Below, one piece after another: positions 8,008 through 17,676 of a stretch of DNA of 44,001 bases. This stretch comes from a virus. The notes under the pieces are model-generated. The model did no database searches and was not told where the DNA came from. It saw nothing but the letters and a program-made list of their open reading frames with translations. The translations under genes and the position numbers were made by a program. The DNA is taken from positions 1 to 44,001 of IMG/VR virus record IMGVR_UViG_3300023082_000017, one strand, 5' to 3'. How positions within the stretch are numbered: position 1 is the first letter of the stretch; each line of letters begins with the position of its first letter.

Positions 8008-8450
8008 TCGGTCTGTCGGTATACATCACCTTCGTCGTCGACCAGCTGAAGCGGATCAGCGTCGATAACGGCTTCCTTACGGAGGCCGGCGCGAATGTAG
8101 TGACGGAGCGGATGTCCGGCAACGGGGATGACAAAAAGCTGATCGTCGGTGTCTTTCTCACCGATCTGGCGCGTGTCGGCAAGAGCGCCTCGCGTCGCGA
8201 TTGGCAGTTTGACCTGCGTGCTGAAGCGCGGGTGCCGACGAAGCTTGCGACCGCGGAGGCCACCAGTGTTGCCTTGTTGGAAGACCTGGTCAGCGCAATT
8301 CCGACGGCGGTGCGTGAGCAGGTCGGCAACCTTCAAACCCTCGAGATCGTTGAGGCGCAGATCGATCGCCCGCCCGACGATGTCCCTTACAGCGTGGTGG
8401 GTGTGACTTTGCGGGGCACCTGCTTCGAATACACCAACGCCCCCGCTTAA
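8004..8450 (+). CDS. Tail completion/terminator protein (gpU-like position)
   Basis: A 148-residue protein just before the major tail protein, where phages encode the factor that caps the tail tube and joins it to the head. The sequence alternates helix and strand: a first helix with VYITFVVDQLKRI, a strand KLIVGVFLTDLARVG, and a last strand pair around VVGVTLRGTCFEY. This pattern is compatible with gpU-like terminators. No signature motif was recognised, so the role is inferred from gene order and size. It is coupled to the gene upstream through ATGA. Confidence 0.6.
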   Translation: MIGLSVYITFVVDQLKRISVDNGFLTEAGANVVTERMSGNGDDKKLIVGVFLTDLARVGKSASRRDWQFDLRAEARVPTKLATAEATSVALLEDLVSAIPTAVREQVGNLQTLEIVEAQIDRPPDDVPYSVVGVTLRGTCFEYTNAPA

Positions 8451-8467
8451 TTCATTCGGAGAACACC

Positions 8468-9220
8468 ATGGCTGGCCTTATTTGCGCAGGCAACGTCCAG
8501 ATCGCCATCCTGAACGAGGATGGCAGCTCGAAGGGCTTCATGCCCGTTAAAAACACTGTGCAGTTGCAGATTGCCAACGGCGATAACAACGAGAAGACGC
8601 GTGTTTCGAAGCAAATCGAAAGCTTCGGTCAGGCGCTGGACACTGTCTACACGCCCGGCGCATCGGTGCTGACGATCGGTGTCGATGAGCATGATGCCGA
8701 TATCGCAGGCATGTCGTTCCGCGGCGAGGTGACGCAGATCACGCGGGCGGCACAGACCGCGGTAAAAGCAACGGTGGCCTTCGCTGCCGCCGGCACCTGG
8801 TTCCCGATTTCGGAAGGCGCCTACAACCTCACGGACGTCGCAGTGAAGGCGCTCGACGACGAGGGTGAGGAAGGTGCTGGGCTCGTCCTCGACAAGGATT
8901 ACAAGCTGGATGCCGAGGGCGGCATGATCATGAAGGTCGTCGGCGGGGCCGCTGGCGACAGTGTGGAAGTGACGTTCAGCGCACCGGCACAGACCGGTGT
9001 ACGCGTAACCCCGGGTACGAAGCCGACGCTGCGTGCTCGTATCTACGGAAAGATGAAGAATCTGGCAACGGGCAAGTTCATCTACGTCAACATTCCCGAA
9101 GCAGCCCTTTATCCGAGCAGCGAGGTCGACTTCCTCGCCGACAGCTTCGCGGTAGCCACCTTCGGCGGTCCCATCAAGTCGGTGGATGGCAAGCCGCCTT
9201 TCACGGTCGATTACCTGTAA
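8468..9220 (+). CDS. Major tail (tube) protein
   Basis: The 250-residue subunit whose hexameric rings should stack to form the tail tube. It is strongly beta-rich with few Cys. The first half carries the tube fold, including a long loop (EKTRVSKQIESFGQALDTVY) and FRGEVTQIT strands. The second half continues as Ig-like strands (GDSVEVTFSAPAQTGVRVTPG) ending in LADSFAVATFGGPI. A good ribosome binding site (GGAGAA, 8458) precedes the ATG. The gene is followed by a strong terminator-like hairpin, which fits a highly expressed gene partly insulated from the tape-measure genes. No sheath gene was found, supporting a non-contractile tail. Confidence 0.85.
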   Translation: MAGLICAGNVQIAILNEDGSSKGFMPVKNTVQLQIANGDNNEKTRVSKQIESFGQALDTVYTPGASVLTIGVDEHDADIAGMSFRGEVTQITRAAQTAVKATVAFAAAGTWFPISEGAYNLTDVAVKALDDEGEEGAGLVLDKDYKLDAEGGMIMKVVGGAAGDSVEVTFSAPAQTGVRVTPGTKPTLRARIYGKMKNLATGKFIYVNIPEAALYPSSEVDFLADSFAVATFGGPIKSVDGKPPFTVDYL

Positions 9221-9225
9221 CACCC

Positions 9226-9263
9226 GGCCGCCGGGCATCTGTCCGGCGGCCCCTCTTTCTTTG
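9226..9263 (+). terminator. Terminator-like hairpin after the major tail gene
   Basis: GGCCGCCGG (9226-9234) pairs perfectly with CCGGCGGCC (9243-9251) around an 8-base loop, followed by a T-rich stretch (cctctttcttt). It begins 5 bases after the major tail protein stop and lies just before the next start at 9279. Read-through must occur for the downstream tail genes, so it probably lowers rather than ends transcription. Confidence 0.65.
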
Positions 9264-9278
9264 GCTGCCGAGAACCAC

Positions 9279-9902
9279 ATGGCCACCCGATTCCGCTCCC
9301 AGGCAGCAAAGCTCACCGTCAACGGCAAAGCGCCGACCGGGTCCAACGCCTTGGGGCGCCGCGTTGCGGAGCGTGTTGCACGTTACTCGACGGCTTCCGG
9401 GCGGGCCCAGGTCAGCACTGCCCGGCGTGTGCAGCCGCTGAGCAAGCGCGAGATCCGCTCCGTCTACAACGTGAAGTCGTCGGCGTTGGGCAAGACCATG
9501 CAGCTGGATTCGACGAAGGCTGACGGTGGATCCATTGTCCTTCGTGCGAGCAAGCGCCGTCTGCCACTGATCGCCTTCGATGGCACGTGGGGCGGGCGTT
9601 CCACGCCAGGTGCGACAGCGTCGATTCTTCTCGGTGCGCGGCGCACCTACAACAGCGCATTCATCGCTACAGCGCGCGGTCAGCGCGCCATCTTCGTTCG
9701 CGAGCGTGGAGCCGGCGGCAAGCGGCCCGACCGCGCCCCGGTCCGTCGCCTTTATGGGCCGAGCGTCTTCGACATGCTCGCGGTGTCGTCCGACGCAGGT
9801 AGCCCCGCGAACCGCATCCGTGGCCGCGTTGTCAGCCAGCTGGAGTCTTTCTACGTGACCGAACTCGCCCGCCAGATTCGCCTGGAGCTCGCCCGTGACT
9901 GA
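9279..9902 (+). CDS. Minor tail protein (lambda gpZ-like)
   Basis: A 207-residue, very basic protein of the gpZ type, needed in lambda for correct tail completion and DNA positioning in the tail. Supporting features are a long run of Arg/Lys-rich helix (LGRRVAERVARYSTASGRAQV), a beta core with IVLRASKRRLPLIAFDGTWGGRSTPGA in segments, and the final helix VTELARQIRLEL. The ATG at 9279 is preferred over the upstream ATG at 9186, which lies inside the major tail gene. The stop overlaps the GTG start of the tape measure by 8 bases. No separate G/GT-type tail chaperone was seen between the major tail and tape-measure genes. Confidence 0.7.
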   Translation: MATRFRSQAAKLTVNGKAPTGSNALGRRVAERVARYSTASGRAQVSTARRVQPLSKREIRSVYNVKSSALGKTMQLDSTKADGGSIVLRASKRRLPLIAFDGTWGGRSTPGATASILLGARRTYNSAFIATARGQRAIFVRERGAGGKRPDRAPVRRLYGPSVFDMLAVSSDAGSPANRIRGRVVSQLESFYVTELARQIRLELARD

Positions 9903-12900
9903 CGCCCGATTCGAAGAGGTCATCCGGCTCGCGTTCGAGACGGGTAACCCCGAGGCCATCAAGGAAGCCGCCCAGCTGATGACGAAGCTGGGGGACGTGT
10001 CCGAGGAGACGCGTGCAGAGGCGGCGGCGGTGCTGGACGCCGTGTCGTCGAAAGAGAAGGCAGCCCAGGCTGCCGATACCTACCGTGCTGTCGGCAAGTC
10101 TCTCGTTGACTACCAGCGGCAGATCACGGAGACCACGGCAAGGGTTCAGCAACTTGCGACGGAGGTCGACGCGGCCGACGCCCCGACGCAGAAGCAGGTC
10201 CGAGCGCTTAGCCAGGCTCGTAACCAGCTGAAGGACCTCGTCGCCGATCAGCAGCGGGAGCTGGTGACGCTTCGCCAGGTCAAGGCCACCCTGGATGCGG
10301 CCGGCGTCAGCACGAGGAGCGCGACCGCGACACAGCGCGATCTCGCCGCGGCAAGCGAGCGTACGGCAACGAGCCTGCGGGACATGGTCACGCGGCTTCA
10401 GGGAGAGAAGTCCGCGCAAGCCGAAGTGGACCGCGTGGCGACGGCTGCTGCCAAGCGACGCGAGAATGAGCAGCGGGCGAACGAGGCCGGATGGCGCCGC
10501 GTTGCGCGTGCGCAGGATGATGCTGCCGAGCATGCCAAGTCAGCGACCGCCGAGACCACGGAAGGGCTCGAGCGCACCACGGGCTTCGTTGACCGCCTGA
10601 AGGGGGCGCTTGCGGGTCTGCTCGTGTACTTTTCCTTCGATGCTCTGCTCGGCGGCATCAAGTCGATTCTGTCGACGGGTGATGAGTTTCAGAAGTTCGA
10701 GAAGCAGCTGACCAGCCTGTATGGCACGCAAGAAAGGGGACAGCAGGCGTTTGACTGGGTGAAGGCGTTCACGAAGACGACGCCTTTGCAGCTGCAGGAC
10801 GTGATGAAGTCATTCATCACCCTGAAAAACTTCGGCATTGATCCCACCAATGGGTCGCTGCGTGCCATCGTGGACCAGAACGCGAAGCTTGGCGGTGAGA
10901 CAGAGCGCCTCGAGCGCATCACGCTGGCCCTAGGCCAGGCGTTTGCCAAGGGCAAGCTGCAGGGCGAGGAGATGATGCAGCTGGTCGAGGCGGGGGTGCC
11001 TGTGTATCAGCTGCTGGGCGAAGTCACGGGCAAGACCGCCGGCGAGCTACAGAAGCTGGGCGCTGCGGGGAAGCTCGGCAGCGACGTGCTGCAGAAGTTC
11101 GTTGCGCAGATGGGAAAGGATGCCCTGGGCGCGGCGGCGGCCCAGGTCGAATCCGCCGGCGGCCAGTTCACCGTTGCGAAGGATAATATCCAGCAGTTCC
11201 AGGACACGATCGCCAAAAGCGGTGTTCTCAACTACTTCCGGGACCAGCTGAAGGCGCTCAACAATACGATCCGGCAGATGTCGTCTGACGGTAGGTTGGC
11301 CGACTATGCCAAGCGCATTTCCGACGCCATCGTGGGCGTGGCGCAGGCCGTGAAAGGGACGGCCGGGTTCCTGCTCGACCATGCGGCCGCCGTCGTCGCT
11401 GTCGGTAAGGCCTACGCGGCTTTCAAGATCGGCTCCATCGTGGGTGAGATTGGCATCGGGGTGGCGCGCTTCGGCCAGTTGGCGGCCAGCGCCATCGGCT
11501 CGCAAACCGCCATCGGCGGCGTGGCGTCCAAGGCCACCATCCTGACGAAGATACTGCGGTCGCTTCCTGCATCGTTGCAGGTCGCCATCGCCGTCACGGG
11601 CTTCGAGCTGCTCGTGCAGGCGGGAAATTACATCGGGACGCTTGCCGGTAAGCACAGCGCGGCGGCGAAGAGCCTCGAGGCCGTGCAGAAGCGCGTGCGA
11701 GATGAGATGGAACGCCAGGCCGACACCTATCGTGTCGTGCAGCAGCAATACATTCAGTACGCCGACACGCAGATTCTGACCGCAAAACAGGTTGCGGCCC
11801 TTAGCGATCAGGAGCGGGCGGCATACCAGACGCGGCTGGAAGGCGTTCAAGCCTATTTGAAAGCGAAGCAGGCAGAGCAGATTCGGCTACAGGCCGTCGG
11901 CCGGGACGTTTCCGAGGAGCTTGGGCAGACACAGGCCGCCTATCAGGCAGCCAACGCCGGTACCGCCGCGCTGGCGGAGGGTGCGCGTCTCGCGTCCGAG
12001 GCGCTGAAAGACCACTTGAGTGTGGGTGCGGAGGAGCTCCGTGCATCATTGGCCGGTATCGGCGCCGACGCAACGACGGCTGGGACCCGCGTGCAGGCTC
12101 TCTTCGCCAGCTTCCAGGCCGACAGCGTGACGCAAGTGGGCGACCTCGCCCTGGCGCTGGCTGCCGCTGCCGACGAATCGCAGCGCGCCGACATCGCGGT
12201 CCGCACCGGGCTGAAGTCGAGCCTGAATGAGCTGAGTTCATCGGACCTGCTGCGGTTCCAGTCGGCATCTACGGCGGCGTTCAATGCCTACCAGGTGTCG
12301 GCGACCCAGGCGGCATCTGTCACGCAGACCGTGCTCGAGGTGGCCCTGGATCGGCTGGGCGTTGCTGCCGACCGCTGGGGTCTTGCGAGCACCGATGCGT
12401 CACGTCAGAACATCGCGGCGTTCGAGACGGTGGCCGAGAACGCGTCGGCAAGTGCATCGACGATTGAAGCCGCCTTCAATAAGGCGCTCGCCAATGCCAC
12501 GACGGCCGATGAGGCGAAGAGCATCGGCGACGCCCTGTACACCGCTGGTGACCGTGGCAGGGTAGGGTTCGAGTCGACCGAGCGGGCGGCGGTAGCCGTA
12601 CAGAATCGTCTTCGGCAGCTGAAGACCGCAGTGGATCCGCTGACGGATTCGTTTGCCGCCCTTGGTATCCAGTCGAAACGCTCGCTCGACGATGCCGCGG
12701 CGGCTGCACGATCCGCCTTTGCCAACATCGTGGAGGCTCAGCGGAATGGCGAAGCGTCCGTCGACGATGTCCGTGCGGCCTACGAGGCCATGGCGCGTGC
12801 GCAGCTGGATGCGGCGGCCAACTCGGAGCCGTGGGAGAAGGCGACGGTACAGGCGGCCCTGAATACGCAGGCAGCCATTCTCAATGTCACCGACGGCCTC

Positions 12901-13731
12901 AATCGCATGGGCGACTCTGGCATCGACGCCGGCGACCGCGTTGCTCGCGGCGCGGGGCACGCGCAGGCGGCGCTCGATGGCACGGCGGGCGCAACGCACC
13001 GTGCGGCGGATGCCACCGACCGGGCGAGCCAGTCATCCGATGACGCAGCAGACAGCGAAACGCACTACAGCAAGGCTGCGGACGAATCGGCTGCGGCCAG
13101 CAAACGCCACGCGAAAGAAACCGAAAGCCTCTCGTATTCCCTAGGCAGCCTATCCGAGGCTCTCATCAAGGACCTTGCGGCCCTGAACGAGTATGCCGCC
13201 ACGCCAGATATCTGGCGGAAGATGTGGAACAGCGTGATGGGACAAGCAACGGCGCAGTTGAACGATTTCAACGCCCGCATGGCTGTGCTCGATAAAGCCA
13301 ATGCGAGGTTCGACGACATGGCGCAGCGCGTCGAGGCGTTGCGAGGCCGATTCAAGTACCTCACGGATGATCAGCTCCGCGCGGAGGCGCAAGCCGAGAA
13401 GACCCTCGAAGACAACCAAAAGGCAGCAAAGGAAGCTGCGGCAAAGAAGAAGGCAGACCAGCTCAATGCGTCCGGCGCCGATGCGCAGGCGATCGCGGAC
13501 GCGAACCGTGCACGGGAAGATGCATGGGCCAACGACGCCAAGGGTGCGCCGGCTGCAGCTACCGAGCCTGCGGCATCGAACCGGGTGGCACTCGACCTCA
13601 CCCTCACCAATGCGCAGACCAGCGGCACGCCGGTGGCCATGACTCCGATCGATCTTCAGAAGATCGCGAACATGATCGTTCCCGCGGTTGTTCGCCAGCT
13701 TTCCGTACGCCGCGCGTCTTCGAACAGGTAA
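9895..13731 (+). CDS. Tape measure protein
   Basis: The longest protein of the genome (1278 residues); it sets tail length and travels in the tail lumen before DNA ejection. At roughly 1.5 Angstrom per residue the tail would be near 190 nm, a rule-of-thumb estimate. Residues ~1-220 are coiled-coil-like and rich in Ala, Glu, Gln and Arg. A hydrophobic segment near residue 245 (LVYFSFDALLGGIKSIL) is followed by the conserved TMP core (KFEKQLTSLYGT, TPLQLQDVMKSFITLKNFGI, GEEMMQLVEAGVPVYQLLGEV). A second hydrophobic region lies near 490-570. The C-terminal half is Ala-rich helix with many Ser/Thr. The GTG start overlaps the gpZ-like gene. Confidence 0.95.
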   Translation: MTDARFEEVIRLAFETGNPEAIKEAAQLMTKLGDVSEETRAEAAAVLDAVSSKEKAAQAADTYRAVGKSLVDYQRQITETTARVQQLATEVDAADAPTQKQVRALSQARNQLKDLVADQQRELVTLRQVKATLDAAGVSTRSATATQRDLAAASERTATSLRDMVTRLQGEKSAQAEVDRVATAAAKRRENEQRANEAGWRRVARAQDDAAEHAKSATAETTEGLERTTGFVDRLKGALAGLLVYFSFDALLGGIKSILSTGDEFQKFEKQLTSLYGTQERGQQAFDWVKAFTKTTPLQLQDVMKSFITLKNFGIDPTNGSLRAIVDQNAKLGGETERLERITLALGQAFAKGKLQGEEMMQLVEAGVPVYQLLGEVTGKTAGELQKLGAAGKLGSDVLQKFVAQMGKDALGAAAAQVESAGGQFTVAKDNIQQFQDTIAKSGVLNYFRDQLKALNNTIRQMSSDGRLADYAKRISDAIVGVAQAVKGTAGFLLDHAAAVVAVGKAYAAFKIGSIVGEIGIGVARFGQLAASAIGSQTAIGGVASKATILTKILRSLPASLQVAIAVTGFELLVQAGNYIGTLAGKHSAAAKSLEAVQKRVRDEMERQADTYRVVQQQYIQYADTQILTAKQVAALSDQERAAYQTRLEGVQAYLKAKQAEQIRLQAVGRDVSEELGQTQAAYQAANAGTAALAEGARLASEALKDHLSVGAEELRASLAGIGADATTAGTRVQALFASFQADSVTQVGDLALALAAAADESQRADIAVRTGLKSSLNELSSSDLLRFQSASTAAFNAYQVSATQAASVTQTVLEVALDRLGVAADRWGLASTDASRQNIAAFETVAENASASASTIEAAFNKALANATTADEAKSIGDALYTAGDRGRVGFESTERAAVAVQNRLRQLKTAVDPLTDSFAALGIQSKRSLDDAAAAARSAFANIVEAQRNGEASVDDVRAAYEAMARAQLDAAANSEPWEKATVQAALNTQAAILNVTDGLNRMGDSGIDAGDRVARGAGHAQAALDGTAGATHRAADATDRASQSSDDAADSETHYSKAADESAAASKRHAKETESLSYSLGSLSEALIKDLAALNEYAATPDIWRKMWNSVMGQATAQLNDFNARMAVLDKANARFDDMAQRVEALRGRFKYLTDDQLRAEAQAEKTLEDNQKAAKEAAAKKKADQLNASGADAQAIADANRAREDAWANDAKGAPAAATEPAASNRVALDLTLTNAQTSGTPVAMTPIDLQKIANMIVPAVVRQLSVRRASSNR

Positions 13732-13734
13732 CCC

Positions 13735-14133
13735 ATGGACCAGATTACGCTCGGCACGCTCGAACTCCCTCCCGACCTTCTCTGGTCGGATGAACACAAG
13801 TGGCTTCCTGTCGGTGCAGCGACGAAGCGCACGCTCACCGGCGCAAAGGTCATCCAGGTTGGCCTGTTGCAGGCTGGTCGGCCAATCACGCTTGAGGCCG
13901 GTACCGACTTCGCGTGGATCACCTACGCCATGGTCGAGCAGCTGCGAACGATGGCAGCCGATGCGGAAACCTATCGCAACCTCGTGTTCCCGGACGGTCG
14001 CACCTTTACCGTTCGGTTTCGCATTGAGGACACAGCCATTGAGGCCGAGCCGGTGGAGCACCGTGCGACGTCCAGTGCTTCCCAGCGTGACCTCCTCCAA
14101 TACATCCCCGTCATCCGACTCGAAACGGTGTAA
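13735..14133 (+). CDS. Small tail-tip protein
   Basis: A 132-residue protein 3 bases after the tape measure. It begins with a strand pair typical of small tail proteins at this position (ITLGTLELPPDLLWSDEHKW) and contains TLTGAKVIQVGLLQAGRPITLEAG in segments, then FRIEDTAIEAEPV. Such proteins are common next to tape-measure genes in temperate phages of beta- and gammaproteobacteria and probably bridge the tube and the tip. The exact function is unknown. The spacing shows that it is part of the tail operon. Confidence 0.6.
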   Translation: MDQITLGTLELPPDLLWSDEHKWLPVGAATKRTLTGAKVIQVGLLQAGRPITLEAGTDFAWITYAMVEQLRTMAADAETYRNLVFPDGRTFTVRFRIEDTAIEAEPVEHRATSSASQRDLLQYIPVIRLETV

Positions 14134-14136
14134 TGC

Positions 14137-17100
14137 ATGTCGATCCAGATCAGCGATATCAAACTCCGCGCCTCTGAGCGCCTTGCAGACACAGACGATG
14201 GCGGCGGCCGCATGACCGGTCAGGTCATCGAGAGCGGCGTGCTGAACAACCTCTTTCCGGATATCAGTCGCCTGGATCGAACGTATGGGCGTCTGTCCTT
14301 GCGGAAGGCTTACATGGCGGTGGCGAGCGACGATACAGACACCTACCTGGGGTCGCATGTCATCGTCACCGACCCGCCCAATGATCCCCGGCTAGCGGTC
14401 ACCATCTTCACGACGGACAGCGTGACGGATGTCAGGTCGAACGCTCAGGACCGTATCGAGTCCTACGTCACCGTGGGGCCGTTATCGGCGTATTTCCTGT
14501 TTGGCACGCAGCCCAAGGGCGCAAAGGCGATCACACTCCTCGGGCGCGTGGAAACGCCACTGCCCGAGGTGGGCGATGTGATAGTTCTGTCTGTGGAATC
14601 TGGCGGCGCGGTCGCTGCGGCGCAGTACGTCCGCATCAGCGATGTAGCGTTCGAGAGCCGGACCTTCACCGACAGCAGCGGCGACTACGTGCGCAAGGTC
14701 GTCACGCTGACACTCACCAACGCGCTCCGGCAAACGTACATCGGCGCCGAAGCCGACCGGCTGACCAACATCGTGCCTCCGACCCGTGTACGGCTTACTA
14801 CCGTCGCTGATGCGAGCACCTACTACGGCGTCAGCCGCATGGCTCTTGCGGCGCCAAAAGACGCTCTCGAGCTGACCGTTGTGAGTATCACGGCCCAGCT
14901 GGTGCCTGCGACAACCCGAGAAACGGCAATTGCAGGCGCATCGCCTGGCTTGTCGCTCAGCTACATCGCGGCGGGGACTTCTCAGCCGCTGGAAAGCGGC
15001 TCGGCACCGCGTTACCAGTGGCGCAGCGTCCTGCCGGGGAGTGTCGCGGCCTCGGTACCGGCGGGATCAGCTACCGACTTGGGCGGCGATCTTCTCGTAA
15101 ACTCAATCGCTGTCGGCACGGTGGACTATGAAGCCGGTCGTTTTGACGGCACGAACCTGAACGGCGGCACCTACACGCCGGCGGCGGCGGTCAGCGGTGC
15201 CTCTCATACCGTCGCCATTGACGTGACCCTGCCAAATCAGGGCACTGTGTACGTGACGACGCTACCGACGGTACCGGCAGTCGGCACCCTTACGGTTGAT
15301 TTCCGCTATCTGGGCAAGTGGTACACGTTGCGCGACACGCTGGGCAACGGGTCGATGGTCGGGTCTTCCAGTGCAGAAGGCGGCGGGACGATCGATTATC
15401 AATCAGGCAACGTCACCCTTACGCTGGGCGCGGTACCGGACGTGGGCAGCAAGATCGTTTATGCCTGGGGCGACCCGACGAGCTACCAGCAGCATGCAGG
15501 CGATCTCGCCGTCGACAATCCCACGGTGACGTTTCAATTGAACAGCTTCCCCATCAAGGCCGGCTCCCTCGCGCTGACCTGGCTAAGCGGTGGGCTGGCG
15601 AAGACCGCGGCCGCCGATGCTTCGGGGAAGATCACTGGCGACGCCACGGGCACGGTCATCTATCTCACCGGGCTGGTCGTTCTGAAGCCCAACGGGAACG
15701 CTTTCCCTGACGCGAACTCCAAGATCGACGCGTCCTTCGTACAGACGGACGGGCAGCAGGGAAATGTCACGGGCGCCTATGCGGCCGGGCATCTCACGTT
15801 CAACGTCCCGGCGAATGCGCTGCCAATGAAGCCTGGCATGTTCTCCGGCACCATCGCGGGCTTTTCTGGCGATCTGAGCGAGAAGTTGTATTTCAAGGAT
15901 GATGGTCTCGGCAACATTGTCACCGCCTACGAACTGGCGCCTAAGACGCCTGGCCTGAAGTTCGAGGATATCGACGATCCCGCGCTGATCCCCACAGTCA
16001 TTGCCGTGAACGCGGGCACCGTGAACTACACGACGGGTCAGGTTGATATCGAGCCGGGAACGATCGCGAGGCGTGAATTCACCATCAAGTCGACGCTGGT
16101 TTCAAAGAAAGTCGTGCTGGGAGACTGGCAGGTGGTTGCCGGTGCAGCAACTTTCGTGCCGTCGCCCATCGTCCAGTTTAGCTCGCAGCGAAACACCGCG
16201 ACCGAAGCCGCGGCAGAGGAGTCGACGACCTTTCCTGGTGTGTCGTTCATTCTCACGCGCAACGTAGTGGACCCGATTCAGCCCGGATCTGTCTGGTTCA
16301 CGTGGGGCGGAAAGACGTACATTGATCGGCAAGGCAAGGTGTTCCGTGACCTGGATACGAAGACCGGTGCTGCGGTCGAAGCGGGCTCTATCGACTACAC
16401 CACGGGTGCGGTTGCGCTGACCAACTACGGGTCAAGCACAGGCGGTAGTGTTTCGCTAAAGTCCCTGCTGACCCGTTTCGGGGATCTTCCGGTGTCCTAC
16501 GTCGCGTTCCGTACGCCAGGTGCGCCGCTTCGCCCTGCGACGTTCAGCGTACAAGCGGTACGCGCTGATGGGCTCGGGGTCGTTACCGCCACCTCGACCA
16601 CAAATGGCGCTATCACAGGGACTTTCATTGGTGGCACGGTCGAGAATGACATGGGCCTGGCAGAGCTGTCGTTCGGCTCTTATGTGCCGGCCGCCGGAAA
16701 CGAGAATGAGCCGTGGTATTCGGCAGGCAACGTTGTCGGTGCAAACGTCTGGAAGCCCATTCTTGTCGATCCGACGACGATCAAATTCAATTGCGTTGTC
16801 CAGACGACGTTGCCCTTGAGCGCCGACGTTCTCGGTATCGATCCCGTCAGGTTGCCGCTCACTGGCAGGGTGCCCATTTTCCGCGACGGTGATGTCATCG
16901 TGGTGCACGAGAGGTTGCCTGCCACATGGCCGAGCGCCGTCTCCGCCGGCCAGGTCGTCACGGTCGCCGGGGCGCCGTTCGGGCAGGTCGATTTTCTCGA
17001 CGCCAACGGCAACGTCGTGGGCGGTCAGTACCTGTCGGTGGACATGGACACCGGTGTTGTGACCATGGCGAGTTCCCTGGCCGGATTGGTCCAGCCGCTG

Positions 17101-17676
17101 ACGCTGACGGTCACCGTCGAGGACATGGTCCTCGTTTCCTCCGTGGACCTGAGCGGTCGGCTCACGTTGGCGGCGCCGCTCTCCCGTAATTATTCGGACG
17201 ACGCACTGGTGTCTTCTGCTCTACTGTTCGGCGACCTGCAAGCGCAAAACCCCGTCTTCTTCAGTCAGTCCACCTGGCAAAACACATGGCTTGACGCTCT
17301 TTCTGGCTCCCCGACGACGGCGCAGTACAACCGGGCGCTGTATCCCCTAAGTATCGTGAACGCGGAAGCGATCAGTGAACGGTGGGCCTTCATCTTTACG
17401 AGTGCCACCGGTGGGAACGTGGTCGGCGAGACCTTAGGTCAGATTGGTACTTTCAGCATCGGCACCGATGCGGCGCCCATCAACCCGATCACAAGCAGGC
17501 CTTATTTTACGCTGCGAAAAGACGGGTGGGGTGCCGGGTGGGGCGTGGGCAACGTCCTTCGGCTGAACACGATCGGACCGAATGCGCCCTTGTGGATCGC
17601 TCGCACCGTGCTCCCTGGGGCCGACGCCACCTCTGGTGACTCATTCCGTATCCAGATGCGAGGCGACGCAGACTGA
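14137..17676 (+). CDS. Large beta-rich tail-tip protein with repeated modules
   Basis: A 1179-residue structural protein of the tail tip; no enzymatic motif was seen. After an N-terminal anchor (MSIQISDIKLRASERL) the body is a series of beta domains marked by a recurring strand-turn-strand motif, roughly G-(S/T)-(I/V)-(D/N)-Y-x-(T/S)-G-x-V-x-L. Instances are GTVDYEAG, GTIDYQSG, GTVIYLTG, GTVNYTTG, GSIDYTTG and a degenerate SVDMDTG. This suggests growth by duplication of an Ig-like module. It lies between the small tail-tip gene and the LamG-like proteins, so it is likely a central tip or tail-fibre scaffold. The stop overlaps the next start by one base. Confidence 0.65.
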   Translation: MSIQISDIKLRASERLADTDDGGGRMTGQVIESGVLNNLFPDISRLDRTYGRLSLRKAYMAVASDDTDTYLGSHVIVTDPPNDPRLAVTIFTTDSVTDVRSNAQDRIESYVTVGPLSAYFLFGTQPKGAKAITLLGRVETPLPEVGDVIVLSVESGGAVAAAQYVRISDVAFESRTFTDSSGDYVRKVVTLTLTNALRQTYIGAEADRLTNIVPPTRVRLTTVADASTYYGVSRMALAAPKDALELTVVSITAQLVPATTRETAIAGASPGLSLSYIAAGTSQPLESGSAPRYQWRSVLPGSVAASVPAGSATDLGGDLLVNSIAVGTVDYEAGRFDGTNLNGGTYTPAAAVSGASHTVAIDVTLPNQGTVYVTTLPTVPAVGTLTVDFRYLGKWYTLRDTLGNGSMVGSSSAEGGGTIDYQSGNVTLTLGAVPDVGSKIVYAWGDPTSYQQHAGDLAVDNPTVTFQLNSFPIKAGSLALTWLSGGLAKTAAADASGKITGDATGTVIYLTGLVVLKPNGNAFPDANSKIDASFVQTDGQQGNVTGAYAAGHLTFNVPANALPMKPGMFSGTIAGFSGDLSEKLYFKDDGLGNIVTAYELAPKTPGLKFEDIDDPALIPTVIAVNAGTVNYTTGQVDIEPGTIARREFTIKSTLVSKKVVLGDWQVVAGAATFVPSPIVQFSSQRNTATEAAAEESTTFPGVSFILTRNVVDPIQPGSVWFTWGGKTYIDRQGKVFRDLDTKTGAAVEAGSIDYTTGAVALTNYGSSTGGSVSLKSLLTRFGDLPVSYVAFRTPGAPLRPATFSVQAVRADGLGVVTATSTTNGAITGTFIGGTVENDMGLAELSFGSYVPAAGNENEPWYSAGNVVGANVWKPILVDPTTIKFNCVVQTTLPLSADVLGIDPVRLPLTGRVPIFRDGDVIVVHERLPATWPSAVSAGQVVTVAGAPFGQVDFLDANGNVVGGQYLSVDMDTGVVTMASSLAGLVQPLTLTVTVEDMVLVSSVDLSGRLTLAAPLSRNYSDDALVSSALLFGDLQAQNPVFFSQSTWQNTWLDALSGSPTTAQYNRALYPLSIVNAEAISERWAFIFTSATGGNVVGETLGQIGTFSIGTDAAPINPITSRPYFTLRKDGWGAGWGVGNVLRLNTIGPNAPLWIARTVLPGADATSGDSFRIQMRGDAD

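Noticed and set aside
8468-9902. Programmed frameshift for tail assembly chaperones
   Set aside because: No pair of overlapping frames with a slippery sequence was found between the major tail protein and tape-measure genes; the gpZ-like gene occupies this space.
13150-14358. 402-codon minus-strand frame across the tape-measure end
   Set aside because: It spans three well-supported plus-strand genes and shows no recognisable domain.
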